Source of the DNA: Noviherbaspirillum sedimenti
Lineage (GTDB): Bacteria > Pseudomonadota > Gammaproteobacteria > Burkholderiales > Burkholderiaceae_D
Reading direction: 5' to 3'
Length of the DNA stretch: 64,000 nucleotides
Assembly: GCF_003590835.1 (NCBI RefSeq)
Contig: NZ_QYUQ01000002.1
Coordinates: forward strand, 4,278,001-4,342,000
Shown: positions 46,856-56,610 of the stretch, piece by piece
How the letters are laid out: each line of letters opens with the position of its first letter
Position numbering within the stretch: position 1 is the stretch's first letter
Position numbers and translations under genes: made by a program
The notes under the pieces: model-generated
Database searches by the model: none
What the model was told of the DNA's origin: nothing
What the model saw: only the letters and a program-made list of their open reading frames with translations

Positions 46856-48319
46856 ATGAACTATACGCTTGTCTCCTTTGTCGTCCTGTATTTGCTGGGC
46901 ACGCTCGCGGTGGGCGTCTGGGCCGGCACGCGCATCAAGAACACCAGCGATTTCGCCATCGCCGGCCGCAGCCTGCCGCTGATCATGGTGGTGACGACCA
47001 CCTTCGCTACCTGGTTCGGCGCCGAAACGGTCATGGGGATTCCGGCCAAGTTCGTCCAGGGCGGCTTGAGCGCCATCGTCGAGGATCCGTTCGGCGCGGG
47101 CACCTGCCTGATCTTGGTCGGCATGTTCTTCGCCGCCAAGCTGTACAAGCACAATCTGCTGACTATCGGTGATTTCTATCGGCAGCGCTACGGCAAGGGG
47201 ATCGAAGTGTTCTGCTCGGTGGCCATCATCCTGAGTTACCTGGGCTGGGTGGCGGCCCAAATCACCGCGTTGGGCCTGGTATTCTCCGTTTTGACCGATG
47301 GCGCGATGTCGCAAACGACCGGGATGATCGTCGGCACGCTGGCAGTGTTGGTCTATGTGGTGATCGGCGGCTTTCTCGCCGTCGCCTGGACCGATTTCAT
47401 CCAGATGATCGTGCTGGTGATTGGCCTTTCCATCATCGCCTTCTTTGCCGCCGACCTGGCGGGCGGCGCCGGCCAGGTGCTGGATATGGCGTCGCAAGCC
47501 CAGCTGTGGAATTTCCTGCCGCCCCCCACATTCACTGAAATCGCCTTCTTTATCGGCGCGGCCCTGACAATGATGCTCGGCAGTATTCCTCAGCAGGACG
47601 TGTTTCAGCGGGTGATGTCGGCCAAGGATGCGCCCACCGCGCGCACCGGCGCCATCATCGGCGGCGTCAGCTACATCCTGTTTGCCTTCGTGCCGATGTT
47701 CATCGTCGCTTCCGCCGTCATTGTCATGGGTTCGGACGCGCTCGAGCTGGCAAAAAACGATTATCAGCGCCTGCTGCCTACCTTCATCATGACCAAGATG
47801 CCGCTGGTCATGCAGATCTTGTTTTTCGGCGCGCTGCTTTCTGCCATCAAGAGCACCTCGTCGGCGACCTTGCTGGCGCCTTCCACCAGTTTCGTCGAAA
47901 ACATCCTGAAAAACCTGCGTCCCGAAATGACTGACAAGGAGCAGCTGTTTGCCATGCGCAGCGCGATCGTCGTATTTGCCGGGCTGGTGCTGGCCTATGC
48001 GATTTCGATGCAGGGCACTTCGATCTACGAACTGGTCTCCGGGGCTTATCAGGTGACGCTGGTCGGCGCCTTCGTGCCGCTGCTGACGGGCTTGTACTGG
48101 AAGCGCGCCACCACGCAGGGCGCAATCGTTTCGGTGGCCGCGGGCGTGGGCGTCTGGATTCTGTTCTTCCCGCAGGTGTCCGGCCTGGGCGAGCACTTTC
48201 CCGGCCAGCTTGCCGGTTTGATCGCTGCATTTGCCGGCATGTGGGCCGGTTCGATGATGCCGCAGGCGCTGAAGAACCGTCACGAGTTGGTGCAAGCGGT
48301 CGAAGGCTTGGGCGCCTGA
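46856..48319 (+). CDS. Sodium:solute symporter family protein
   Basis: The 487-aa protein has about thirteen hydrophobic helices and SSSF family features: TSDFAIAGRSLPL (residues 30-42), TTFATWFGAETVMGIP (about 48-63), GDFYRQRYGKGIE and SSATLLAPSTSFVENI (about 338-353). SSSF members use sodium to import amino acids, sugars, vitamins or organic acids; the substrate is not visible. It is a monocistronic insertion between ubiB and fmdB, with a TATAAT at 46822-46827 as a possible -10 element. Confidence 0.93.
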   Translation: MNYTLVSFVVLYLLGTLAVGVWAGTRIKNTSDFAIAGRSLPLIMVVTTTFATWFGAETVMGIPAKFVQGGLSAIVEDPFGAGTCLILVGMFFAAKLYKHNLLTIGDFYRQRYGKGIEVFCSVAIILSYLGWVAAQITALGLVFSVLTDGAMSQTTGMIVGTLAVLVYVVIGGFLAVAWTDFIQMIVLVIGLSIIAFFAADLAGGAGQVLDMASQAQLWNFLPPPTFTEIAFFIGAALTMMLGSIPQQDVFQRVMSAKDAPTARTGAIIGGVSYILFAFVPMFIVASAVIVMGSDALELAKNDYQRLLPTFIMTKMPLVMQILFFGALLSAIKSTSSATLLAPSTSFVENILKNLRPEMTDKEQLFAMRSAIVVFAGLVLAYAISMQGTSIYELVSGAYQVTLVGAFVPLLTGLYWKRATTQGAIVSVAAGVGVWILFFPQVSGLGEHFPGQLAGLIAAFAGMWAGSMMPQALKNRHELVQAVEGLGA

Positions 48320-48418
48320 GCAAACCTGCAGCGCAACGCGGCGGCGCCCTGTCCGCAAAAATCCCGGCAAAACCTTTATAATTCAGGGTTTTGTAAATTT
48401 TTTTAGCTGGGGATTTTC

Positions 48419-48712
48419 ATGCCGATTTATGCTTACCGCTGCCAGTCCTGCGGTTTCGCCAAGGACGTGTTGCAAAAGATATCAGATGCGCCCTTGACCG
48501 ATTGCCCCGAGTGCCAGCAGCCAAGTTTCAAGAAACAATTGACCGCCGCCGGTTTCCAGTTGAAAGGCACCGGCTGGTACGCTACTGATTTCCGCGGCGG
48601 TGCCAGTGCGACTGCGGCGCCCGCAGCGTCCGCCGAGCCGGCTGCGGCTGCCAGTAGTGCGACCGCTTCCGGTAGTGCCGCCGCCGACAGCAAGCCCGCA
48701 TCGACCACCTGA
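48419..48712 (+). CDS. FmdB-family zinc ribbon protein
   Basis: The 97-aa protein has an N-terminal zinc ribbon with cysteines in CQSCGFAKD (residues 8-16) and CPECQQPSFKK (about 34-44). An Ala/Ser-rich low-complexity tail of about 40 residues follows. Such proteins are widespread regulators of unknown target. Its link with DUF502 and aspS downstream is conserved in betaproteobacteria. The tail codons are strongly GC-rich. Confidence 0.9.
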   Translation: MPIYAYRCQSCGFAKDVLQKISDAPLTDCPECQQPSFKKQLTAAGFQLKGTGWYATDFRGGASATAAPAASAEPAAAASSATASGSAAADSKPASTT

Positions 48713-48772
48713 GCACCGAGCCATCCTCATGACGCGCGGCGGCGGTGCCCGCCCGCGACGAAAGCACGAACC

Positions 48773-49405
48773 ATGCGTAAATATTTCATTACCGGCTTGC
48801 TGATTCTGGTGCCCCTGGCGATCACGCTATGGGTATTGAACCTGATCATTACCACCATGGACCAGACCCTGCTGCTGTTGCCGCAGCAATGGCGCCCCGA
48901 GGTATTCCTGGAATTCAGCCTGCCCGGCATGGGCGTGATCCTGACGCTGCTGATCGTGTTTTTCACGGGGCTGGCGGCGCACAATTTCATCGGCCGGCGC
49001 GTAGTCATCCTGTGGGAAGCAATCCTGGTGCGCATCCCGGTGGTCAATTCGATCTATACCGCCGTCAAGCAAGTCTCCGATACCTTGTTTTCCTCGTCCG
49101 GCAATGCCTTCCGCAAGGCGGTGCTGGTGCAGTATCCCCGGCAGGGCAGCTGGACTATTGCCTTTTTGACTGGCACGCCCGGTGGCGACGTCGCCAACCA
49201 CTTGCAGGGCGACTACATCAGCGTTTACGTGCCGACCACGCCGAACCCGACGTCCGGTTTTTTCCTGATGATGCACAAGTCCGAGACGGTCGAGCTCGAC
49301 ATGTCGGTCGATGCCGCGCTCAAGTACATCGTCTCGATGGGCGTGGTTGCACCGGAATTGGCCGAAAGGAAAACGCCAGAGGAACTGCCCAAGGTCGGCA
49401 CCTGA
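48773..49405 (+). CDS. DUF502 family membrane protein
   Basis: The 210-aa protein has two transmembrane helices at about residues 4-28 (YFITGLLILVPLAITLWVL) and 56-80 (MGVILTLLIVFFTGLAAHNF). The conserved VNSIYTAVKQVSDTLFSS segment (about 91-108) and the PTTPNPTSGFFLMM motif (about 152-165) follow. DUF502 members are inner-membrane proteins without a defined biochemical role. It precedes aspS by 38 bases. Confidence 0.92.
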   Translation: MRKYFITGLLILVPLAITLWVLNLIITTMDQTLLLLPQQWRPEVFLEFSLPGMGVILTLLIVFFTGLAAHNFIGRRVVILWEAILVRIPVVNSIYTAVKQVSDTLFSSSGNAFRKAVLVQYPRQGSWTIAFLTGTPGGDVANHLQGDYISVYVPTTPNPTSGFFLMMHKSETVELDMSVDAALKYIVSMGVVAPELAERKTPEELPKVGT

Positions 49406-49443
49406 TTAACCCAACACCAGAAAATATATAACCGGAACCCGAT

Positions 49444-51249
49444 ATGTCAATGCGAACCCAATACTGCGGCCTTACCACTGAAACGCTGCTCGGCCAAACC
49501 GTCAGCCTGTGTGGCTGGGTGCACCGCCGGCGCGATCACGGCGGCGTGATTTTCATCGACTTGCGCGACCGCGAAGGCCTGGTGCAGATCGTCTGCGACC
49601 CGGACCGTGCCGAGGTATTCAAGAAGGCGGAAAGCGTGCGCAATGAATTCTGCCTGCGCGTGACTGGCCTGGTGCGCAACCGCCCGGAAGGCACCGGCAA
49701 CGCTGGTCTCAAGTCCGGCAAGATCGAAGTGCTGTGCCATGAACTCGAAGTGCTGAACCCGTCGGTGACGCCGCCGTTCCAGCTGGATGACGACAACCTG
49801 TCGGAAACCACCCGCCTGACGCACCGCGTGCTGGACCTGCGCCGCCCGCAGATGCAAAACAACCTGCGCCTGCGTTACAAGGTGACGATGGAAGTGCGCA
49901 AGTTCCTCGATGCCAATGGCTTCATCGATATCGAAACGCCGATGCTGACCAAGTCCACGCCGGAAGGCGCGCGCGACTACCTGGTGCCGTCGCGCGTCAA
50001 CCCGGGCAACTTCTTCGCCTTGCCGCAGTCGCCGCAATTGTTCAAGCAATTGCTGATGGTGGCTAACTTCGACCGCTATTACCAGATCGTCAAGTGCTTC
50101 CGCGACGAAGACTTGCGCGCCGACCGTCAGCCGGAATTCACCCAGATCGACTGCGAAACCTCGTTCATGAACGAGCAGGAAATCCGTGACATGTTCGAGG
50201 GCATGATCCGCGGCGTGTTCAAGAATTGTCTCGATATCGACCTGCCCAACCCGTTCCCGGTGATGGATTACGCCGAAGCGATGGGTGTGTATGGCTCGGA
50301 CAAGCCCGACATGCGCGTCAAGCTGCAGTTCACCGATCTGACGGCGGTCATGAAGGATGTCGACTTCAAGGTGTTCGCTGGTGCGGCCAACATGGAAGGC
50401 GGCCGCGTGGTCGGCTTGCGCGTGCCCGGCGGCGCCGCCATGCCGCGTTCCGAAATCGATGCCTACACCGAATTCGTCGGCATCTACGGCGCCAGGGGCC
50501 TGGCGTACATCAAGGTCAATGAAAAGGCCAAGGCCCGTGACGGCCTGCAATCGCCGATCGTCAAGAACCTCCACGACGCCGCGCTGGCGCAGGTGCTGGA
50601 ACTGACCGGTGCCGAGGATGGCGACCTGATTTTCTTCGGCGCCGACAAGGCCAAGGTAGTCAATGACGCCATCGGCGCCTTGCGCGTGAAAGTCGGTCAT
50701 AGTGATTTCGGCAAGAAAAACGGCTTGTTCGAGGATGCCTGGCGGCCGCTGTGGGTGGTCGACTTCCCGATGTTCGAATTCGACGAAGACAACCAGCGCT
50801 ACGTCGCCGCGCACCATCCGTTTACGTCGCCAAAGGATGGCCACGAAGACTTCCTGGAAACCAATCCGGGCAAGGCGATTGCCAAGGCCTACGACATGGT
50901 CCTGAACGGCTGGGAACTGGGCGGCGGCTCGGTGCGTATCCACCGCGCCGAGGTGCAGAGCAAGGTGTTCCGCGCCCTGAAGATCGATGCCGAAGAAGCG
51001 CAGCTGAAATTCGGCTTCCTGCTCGACGCCCTGCAATACGGCGCGCCGCCGCACGGTGGCCTGGCCTTTGGTTTGGATCGTATCGTCACCATGATGACCG
51101 GTGCAGAATCGATCCGCGACGTCATCGCCTTCCCGAAAACCCAGCGCGCGCAGTGCTTGCTCACGCATGCGCCGTCGGAAGTCGACGAGAAGCAATTGCG
51201 CGAATTGCATATCCGCCTGCGCGCGGTCGAGCCGGCGGTAAAAGGCTAA
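49444..51249 (+). CDS. aspS: Aspartyl-tRNA synthetase
   Basis: The 601-aa class II enzyme has the anticodon-binding OB fold ([20 protein letters not shown], residues 22-41), the bacterial-specific insertion domain and class II motifs 2 ([18 protein letters not shown], about 219-236) and 3 ([11 protein letters not shown], about 538-548). It charges tRNA-Asp and, given the Burkholderiales context, may be the non-discriminating kind. The length is standard. Confidence 0.98.
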   Translation: MSMRTQYCGLTTETLLGQTVSLCGWVHRRRDHGGVIFIDLRDREGLVQIVCDPDRAEVFKKAESVRNEFCLRVTGLVRNRPEGTGNAGLKSGKIEVLCHELEVLNPSVTPPFQLDDDNLSETTRLTHRVLDLRRPQMQNNLRLRYKVTMEVRKFLDANGFIDIETPMLTKSTPEGARDYLVPSRVNPGNFFALPQSPQLFKQLLMVANFDRYYQIVKCFRDEDLRADRQPEFTQIDCETSFMNEQEIRDMFEGMIRGVFKNCLDIDLPNPFPVMDYAEAMGVYGSDKPDMRVKLQFTDLTAVMKDVDFKVFAGAANMEGGRVVGLRVPGGAAMPRSEIDAYTEFVGIYGARGLAYIKVNEKAKARDGLQSPIVKNLHDAALAQVLELTGAEDGDLIFFGADKAKVVNDAIGALRVKVGHSDFGKKNGLFEDAWRPLWVVDFPMFEFDEDNQRYVAAHHPFTSPKDGHEDFLETNPGKAIAKAYDMVLNGWELGGGSVRIHRAEVQSKVFRALKIDAEEAQLKFGFLLDALQYGAPPHGGLAFGLDRIVTMMTGAESIRDVIAFPKTQRAQCLLTHAPSEVDEKQLRELHIRLRAVEPAVKG

Positions 51250-51291
51250 ACCGGAGCGATTGCGTAATGATTGGGGAAAGTATCCTTGCAA

Positions 51292-51391
51292 TTGGGGACA
51301 GAGTTAAGCGCAGTGGTACTCTGTCCTCAACCGATTAAGGTGAAAGCGGTACTCTGTCCCCAACTGATTAAGGTAGAGCGGCACTCTGCCA
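51292..51391 (+). repeat. Tandem 32-33-bp repeat (2.4 copies) with an inverted arm
   Basis: GGTACTCTGTCC-TCAACCGATTAAGG begins at 51315, recurs at 51348 (GGTACTCTGTCC-CCAACTGATTAAGG) and starts again at 51380 (GGCACTCTGCC). The reverse complement of the core, TTGGGGACAGAGT, lies at 51292-51304, so a long hairpin can form with 51351-51363. The block sits between the aspS stop and its terminator. It is probably a REP-like extragenic repeat. Confidence 0.7.
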
Positions 51392-51414
51392 TTGACTTGT
51401 TTTTGCTGGATAAT

Positions 51415-51442
51415 AAAAGGCGCGGACTTCCGCGCCTTTTTT
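51415..51442 (+). terminator. Intrinsic terminator of aspS
   Basis: AAAAGGCGCGG and CCGCGCCTTTT form an 11-bp stem around the loop ACTT, followed by TT. It is 166 bases after the aspS stop and 26 bases before nudB, so nudB needs a promoter in or after it or depends on read-through. Confidence 0.9.
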
Positions 51443-51467
51443 CGTATCGATACCGTCCTGGCCCTGC

Positions 51468-51971
51468 ATGCACAAGCCCTACAAGATTCCCGAATCCGTT
51501 CTTGTCGTGATCCATACCGCCGAACTCGAGGTGCTGCTGATCGAGCGCGCCGACAAGGCCGGTTACTGGCAATCGGTGACCGGCTCGAAAGATGCCGAAG
51601 ACGAGCCGCTGCGGCAGACGGCGGTGCGGGAAGTTTTCGAGGAAACCGGGATTTGCGTGGCAGCGGAGGGGGGCGCCTGTGCAGCGCAGGAAGGGTCAGT
51701 GCCGGCGCATCATCTGCGCGACTGGCAACTGACTAACGTGTATGAAATCTACCCGGTGTGGCGGCATCGCTACGCCCCTGGCGTGGTGAAAAACACCGAG
51801 CATGTTTTCGGCTTGCTGGTGCCGCGCACCATGCCGATCACCCTGAGTCCGCGGGAGCATGTCGCTCATGCCTGGCTGCCCTACCGGGAAGCCGCCGACC
51901 GCTGCTTTTCGCCGTCGAATGCGGAAGCGATACTGCAGTTGCCGCATTACCGGACGCATTGCCGCAATTAA
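51468..51971 (+). CDS. nudB: Dihydroneopterin triphosphate diphosphatase NudB
   Basis: NudB removes pyrophosphate from dihydroneopterin triphosphate in folate synthesis. The 167-aa Nudix protein has the Nudix box around GSKDAEDEPLRQTAVREVF and EETGI (about residues 39-62), YQSVTGS-like WQSVTGS before it, and HVAHAWLPYREAA near the end. The aspS-nudB order is conserved in betaproteobacteria and supports NudB over a generic Nudix hydrolase. Confidence 0.92.
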   Translation: MHKPYKIPESVLVVIHTAELEVLLIERADKAGYWQSVTGSKDAEDEPLRQTAVREVFEETGICVAAEGGACAAQEGSVPAHHLRDWQLTNVYEIYPVWRHRYAPGVVKNTEHVFGLLVPRTMPITLSPREHVAHAWLPYREAADRCFSPSNAEAILQLPHYRTHCRN

Positions 51972-52041
51972 GCATCCTGGTTTCGGTTTTGCCAACGCAT
52001 GTAAAAACACCCGGGCGCAAGACATAAGGAAAATGGAAAAA

Positions 52042-53607
52042 ATGACCGATGGTTTTTCAGGGCTGCGATCCAGCGCACTTGGCCTGGCGGAATGGTTGCG
52101 GCGCAGGACCCTGCGCGCGCCGCACCGGCCAGCCCTGACTTGTGATGATGTCACATGGACCTACGGCGCGCTGTGGGACCATGTCGAGCGGCTCTCGGCC
52201 GTGCTGCAGGCGCACGGTGTGCAGCGTGGCGACCGCGTCGGCTATCTGGACTTCGACGGTCCGATGTTCCTGGCAAGCCAGTTCGCCGCAGCCCGTATCG
52301 GTGCCATTTTCGTCCCCCTCAATTTCCGTCTGGCCGCGCCGGAACTGGCATTCATCATCAACGATGCCGGTTTGCGCCTGCTTCTGGCCGGACGCGAGCA
52401 TCAAGGCGTCATCGACGGTATCCGCGCTGGTCTCTGCTGTTGCCATTATCTCAGCCTCGCGGATGCCGCGCCTGGCTGGCCAGCCGTGCCGGCGCTCATG
52501 GCGCAATGCAAGGATATTCCGCCACAGGCAAGCGTCGATGCGGATGACGTGGCCCTGCTGATGTACACCTCGGGGACCACCGGGCATCCCAAAGGCGCCA
52601 TGCTGACGCACCAGAACATCTGGTCGCAGAACCTGAATGTCCTGCTGACGAAAGACCTGGTATCGTCCGACATCACGCTCGGTTTCGTGCCATTGTTCCA
52701 TGTCGGCGGGATGTTGACGGTCACCTTGCCCACGCTGCTGGCGGGCGGGCATGTGGTTTTGCAGCGCGGCTTCGACGCCGGCGCCGTCCTGCAAGCCATC
52801 CCGCGGTATCGCATCACGCTCGCCTTTGCGGTGCCGGCGATGCTGCTGTTCATGAGCCAGCATGCGGATTTCGATCGCACCGATCTCGGCTCGCTGCGGC
52901 TGCTCTCGGTCGGCGGCGCACCAATGCCGGAGCCGCTGCTGCGCCTCTATGAGCAGCGCGGTATTCCGCTACATCAAGGCTATGGCATGACCGAGACATC
53001 GGCCACCATTACATTCCTGCATTCCGACCGGGCCGCCGACAAGCTGGGTTCCTGCGGCACGCCGGGACTGCTGACGGAGATTTGCCTGAAAGATTTGTCC
53101 GGGAAAATTATTTCCCAGGCAAATATCAAAGGCGAAGTGTGTGTGTCGGGAAGCAATGTGATGAAGGCTTACTGGAATAATCCGGAGGCAAGCGCGGCAG
53201 TGTTCGACACCGATGACTGGTTTCATACCGGCGATGTCGGATACCTCGACGACGAAGGATTTCTGTATCTCTGCGACCGTATCAAGGATGTACTTATCAC
53301 TGGCGGCGAGAATGTTTATCCGGCTGAAGTGGAGAACGTGCTGTATGCGCATCCGGCCATCGCACAATGCGCTGTCGTCGGCGTCCCGGATGACAAGTGG
53401 GGGGAGCGCGTGGTCGCCGTCGTGGTGCTCAAGCCCGCCGCCGCCCTGACGCTGGAAGAATTGCGCAACTTTGCGGCGCCCAGGCTTGCCCGCTACAAGC
53501 TGCCGCGCGCACTTTATCTTGTGGATGCCTTGCCGCGCAATGCTGCCGGAAAACTGCAAAAGTTCCGCATTCGTGAACAACTCAAGGAAGTGGCCGCATT
53601 ACCCTGA
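52042..53607 (+). CDS. Acyl-CoA synthetase (AMP-dependent ligase)
   Basis: The 521-aa adenylate-forming enzyme has the AMP-binding signature LLMYTSGTTGHPKGAML (about residues 174-190), the YGMTETSAT motif (about 313-321), the TGDVGYLDDEGFLYLCDR motif (about 396-413) and the C-terminal catalytic Lys in PRNAAGKLQKF. It activates a carboxylic acid to acyl-CoA through an acyl-AMP intermediate; chain length is not decided. ATG 52042 has AGGA at a good distance; ATG 52033 is closer to it. The gene lies between nudB and the EEP gene, a place where relatives have none. Confidence 0.93.
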   Translation: MTDGFSGLRSSALGLAEWLRRRTLRAPHRPALTCDDVTWTYGALWDHVERLSAVLQAHGVQRGDRVGYLDFDGPMFLASQFAAARIGAIFVPLNFRLAAPELAFIINDAGLRLLLAGREHQGVIDGIRAGLCCCHYLSLADAAPGWPAVPALMAQCKDIPPQASVDADDVALLMYTSGTTGHPKGAMLTHQNIWSQNLNVLLTKDLVSSDITLGFVPLFHVGGMLTVTLPTLLAGGHVVLQRGFDAGAVLQAIPRYRITLAFAVPAMLLFMSQHADFDRTDLGSLRLLSVGGAPMPEPLLRLYEQRGIPLHQGYGMTETSATITFLHSDRAADKLGSCGTPGLLTEICLKDLSGKIISQANIKGEVCVSGSNVMKAYWNNPEASAAVFDTDDWFHTGDVGYLDDEGFLYLCDRIKDVLITGGENVYPAEVENVLYAHPAIAQCAVVGVPDDKWGERVVAVVVLKPAAALTLEELRNFAAPRLARYKLPRALYLVDALPRNAAGKLQKFRIREQLKEVAALP

Positions 53608-53778
53608 TCCCAGGGTTGCATAATTGGAATCAATCGAATGCGGCATTAGGATGGCGTGGGCGGGCTTGTTACTTGGTGCGGCAAGGTGTTCCGCGCCCGG
53701 AAAAGCGGCGAGGCAGGGCATCCGCATGAATCTCCTGATAAATAAAGGGCTGGCGTCAGGTTGGTGGTAGTAAACATG

Positions 53779-53802
53779 AAACGGGCGCCGAAGCGCCCGT
53801 TT
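53779..53802. terminator. Intrinsic terminator of the porin gene
   Basis: AAACGGGCGC and GCGCCCGTTT form a perfect 10-bp stem with the loop CGAA. It lies 51 bases after the porin stop codon and can also end the rightward acyl-CoA synthetase transcript. Confidence 0.88.
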
Positions 53803-53852
53803 GTGTATTACTCGGAAAGTACTTGCCAGGGCGTAGCCCTGTGTCCGCGGAA

Positions 53853-54989
53853 TCAGAATGTGTGCTTCACGCCCAGGGCAAGGGTCGAGGCCGTTTCACC
53901 GGCCACCAGACTCGATCCGGTGAAGGACGTGCCCGCATTGAAGGGTTGATAGACCCCGTTGGCATCGTTGTCGAGGCGACTGTAATACACCCCCACGTTG
54001 GTGCGCTTGGAAAGCGCATAGTCGTAGCCCACGGTGTACATCTTGGCACCCGTATCGTTACCGGTGTTCGCGGCGAGATTGGCATTCCCTGCGGATAAGT
54101 CGCCTGCTTTGGTAAAGGAAGCCAGGAAGGTGTTGTTGCCGAGGGTATAGCTGACCGGGATCGACCAGGCGGTGCGCGACGACTTGCCGCCGCCCACCGC
54201 TTCGCGGGAAGCACGGTCGGCCATCAGGCCAAGTTTGATGCCACCGAACTTGTAGGAACCGTGAAAGCGCAATTGCTGGTCATCGTTACTGCCGGCAGCG
54301 CGGCCTTCTGCGGTGAAGTCGCGGTAAGCCAGGGCGAGCGCCAGTGGGCCGTTGTTATAGCCGCCTTGCAGATAATACTCACGGCCATCCTCATATGTGG
54401 AGGTGCCATCAATTACGCCTTCATTACCGGCGCTGGCGGTGGAAATGCCGGCCACGCCGCTGAAACCGCTTACGACCGGTGAACGGTAAGTGACCGAATT
54501 GGCGCGCCGGGTGGTATCCAGGTTGCCGACTGCCTGATCCATAATGGAGTACGTCGCCAGCATGCTGGTCGGTATGGCAAGATTGTTGCCGGAGGCGGAT
54601 ACATACTCCGTCGTCAGGCCTTGCGTCGACATCCAGGAATGCTTGCCGACAGTAATTTGCCCCCAACCCCCTTTCAAGCCCACATAGGTCTCGCCGTTGG
54701 CCAGGCCAGCGCCGGTGCCGGTAGCTTGCGGCTGGTCAGCGTTGAAACGGTTTTCAACGTAGAACAGGGCTTTCAGGCCGCCACCCAGATCTTCGGTGCC
54801 GGTCAGCCAGAAACGCGAGTTGAGGTCATCGTCAACCCGCAGTTCATTGCTGGTTTGGCGCGCGCTGTTGCTGATCTTGTAGTTCTTTACGTTGGCGTGA
54901 AGTATGCCGCCGATCGAAACATTGGTTTGTGCTTGAGAACCGGTAGTGAACGCGCCCAGAACTGCGAGGGCAAGTAGAGATTTTTTCAT
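53853..54989 (-). CDS. Gram-negative outer-membrane porin
   Basis: The 378-aa protein has a signal peptide at residues 1-20 (KKSLLALAVLGAFTTGSQAQ) and then antiparallel beta strands of a 16-stranded porin. Features are LRVDDDLNSRFWLTGTEDLG (about 51-70), the conserved GLKALFYVENRFN segment and a terminal phenylalanine (ALGVKHTF) needed for barrel assembly. It forms a passive diffusion channel in the outer membrane. Codon use is that of an expressed gene. An AT-rich leader at 54990-55062 holds the promoter. Confidence 0.95.
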   Translation of the reverse strand: MKKSLLALAVLGAFTTGSQAQTNVSIGGILHANVKNYKISNSARQTSNELRVDDDLNSRFWLTGTEDLGGGLKALFYVENRFNADQPQATGTGAGLANGETYVGLKGGWGQITVGKHSWMSTQGLTTEYVSASGNNLAIPTSMLATYSIMDQAVGNLDTTRRANSVTYRSPVVSGFSGVAGISTASAGNEGVIDGTSTYEDGREYYLQGGYNNGPLALALAYRDFTAEGRAAGSNDDQQLRFHGSYKFGGIKLGLMADRASREAVGGGKSSRTAWSIPVSYTLGNNTFLASFTKAGDLSAGNANLAANTGNDTGAKMYTVGYDYALSKRTNVGVYYSRLDNDANGVYQPFNAGTSFTGSSLVAGETASTLALGVKHTF

Positions 54990-55062
54990 TTTAATTTTTT
55001 AAAATAGTGACGTAAAAAATACATTGCGAAGTCAATGTTGATTTTTGTACTCGGTAATGGCG

Positions 55063-56610
55063 CTAGGAGTCTGCGCGGCAAACAGAATTTGAGCGAGCGA
55101 AACGGGCGCAACGCCAGCCGGGCTGATATTGGCCCGGCATTGAATTCTGAAATTGCTGACTGATAGGCGTTTTTGAGCTGCGGCGCGACACCGGAATGTG
55201 CGTTTTCCCCATTTTTAAACTACGCACACATCATATTTGCCATTCTTCGCAGGTTAAGCGCAGCGCAGACGAGTTTCCACTCTGCCTGGGCCTTGGCGAT
55301 GCCGCGCATGCTAAATTGTCGGAAGCCCAGTACGTGCTTGATCCAACCATTTGGCGGTTCGGATAACCACTTGCGCCGCCGGTAGGCATCTTGGGTGGCG
55401 GTGGATTTGAATCGTTCTGCCATGGCCGCCGAGAGTGGGCGTTTGTTCGGATCAATCCCAAGCGCTTGTCTACCTTCGCGCCCAAGGGCAACGATGATCT
55501 CGGCGGGATGATCACGCAGCGTTTCAAACACGGCCTCGGATCGATAGCCTGCATCGGCGACGACCTGGTGCGGATCGTCGCCCGTATTCGCCTTGACCGC
55601 CGCCAGCACCGCGGGCAATTGACGGCTATCGGCGCCGCTATTGGTCAGTTCGGCAGCGACGATGATGTGCGCCGTATCATCGACTGCGGCTTGCGCGTTG
55701 TAGCTGTAATCGAAGCCGCCACCGGCGCGCTTCATGATCCGGCTTTCCGGGTCGGTAAAGTTGTCCTGGGCCTTGGGCTTGGGCTCACCGAACTTGTACT
55801 TGTATTTCGACTTCTTGAGCGCCTTACCATCGCCGTCTGGCGGCGTATTGTCGTCGTCAGCGCTGCGGCCACGCTCGGTATCTGCCTGACGCTGGCGTTC
55901 CTCCAGCCGTGCGCGCGCCGCGCCAATGGCTGCAAGCCGGTCCTCGCGTCGGCTTATCTCAGCTGGAATGTCCAGTGCCGGCTCGTTCTTCTCGGCCAGG
56001 TCGGCTGCCTTGGCCTTGGCCAGTAGCGCGTCGATCTGCGCCTTCAATTCCAGCTCCGATTTCTTCATGCGCTCATAACTCATGGCCTTGTGGCGCGATG
56101 CGTTGGCCTTAATCTTGGTCCCATCCACAGCGATGGTTCCCAACTTGACCAGGCCGCACTCGCGCGCCAACTTCACCACTTGCACGAACAAGTCGGACAA
56201 CTCTTTCAGATGGAAAGCACGGAAGTCGCAGATCGTGCGGTGCGCGGGATAATTGCCAGCAGCAAGTACCCGGAAGGCAACGTCTTCATGCAGCTTCTTT
56301 GCCAGCTTGCGCGACGAGAACACCCCGGTCGCATAGCCATAAACCAGCACTTTGACCATCATCGCCGGATGAAAGGGCTGATTGCGCGGCCCGCCACCTG
56401 CATATCGCGCATGGAAGGTGCTCAGATCAAGCGCATCGATCGTATCGCTGATGTAGTACGCAAGATGGCCATCTGGTAGCCACTCTTGCAATGCAGGGGG
56501 AAGCAGCATTTGCTGCTGCGGATCGTAGGGAAGATAGCTCGATGTCATCACGAATCAACGTTTACGAATCTATTCGGATGACATCAGCGTTCTGCCGCGC
56601 AGACTCCTAG
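55063..56610 (-). mobile_element. IS1182-like insertion sequence
   Basis: The element spans about 1.55 kb. Left CTAGGAGTCTGCGCGGCA (55063-55080) is the reverse complement of 56593-56610, a perfect 18-bp inverted terminal repeat that may include a CTAG target duplication. One complete transposase gene is read leftward. The right end is directly continuous with the IS630-like element, whose left TA is the TA of the terminal CTAG. Confidence 0.9.
55220..56551 (-). CDS. IS1182 family transposase
   Basis: The 443-aa DDE transposase opens SSYLPYDPQQQMLLPPALQE and has the first acid in AVDGTKIKANAS (D143). The second is in VADAGYRSEAVF, and the third region is RRRKWLSEPPNGWIK near residues 394-408. 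A charged linker (about 155-240) separates the halves. The gene is intact, so the element may still be active. The catalytic triad is assigned by eye from the family motif order. Confidence 0.93.
   Translation of the reverse strand: MMTSSYLPYDPQQQMLLPPALQEWLPDGHLAYYISDTIDALDLSTFHARYAGGGPRNQPFHPAMMVKVLVYGYATGVFSSRKLAKKLHEDVAFRVLAAGNYPAHRTICDFRAFHLKELSDLFVQVVKLARECGLVKLGTIAVDGTKIKANASRHKAMSYERMKKSELELKAQIDALLAKAKAADLAEKNEPALDIPAEISRREDRLAAIGAARARLEERQRQADTERGRSADDDNTPPDGDGKALKKSKYKYKFGEPKPKAQDNFTDPESRIMKRAGGGFDYSYNAQAAVDDTAHIIVAAELTNSGADSRQLPAVLAAVKANTGDDPHQVVADAGYRSEAVFETLRDHPAEIIVALGREGRQALGIDPNKRPLSAAMAERFKSTATQDAYRRRKWLSEPPNGWIKHVLGFRQFSMRGIAKAQAEWKLVCAALNLRRMANMMCA

Noticed and set aside
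46838..48370. Minus-strand open frame of 510 codons over the symporter
   Set aside because: The plus strand encodes a consistent multi-helix symporter. The other frame is extremely rich in His, Arg, Gln and Asp and has no hydrophobic structure.
49447..51291. Minus-strand open frame of 614 codons over aspS
   Set aside because: aspS on the plus strand shows class II motifs 2 and 3. The opposite frame has no domain and the typical antisense composition.
51315..51391. Possible CRISPR array
   Set aside because: The repeats are directly adjacent with no unique spacers, number only about 2.4, and no cas genes are present. No CRISPR array was seen elsewhere in the window.
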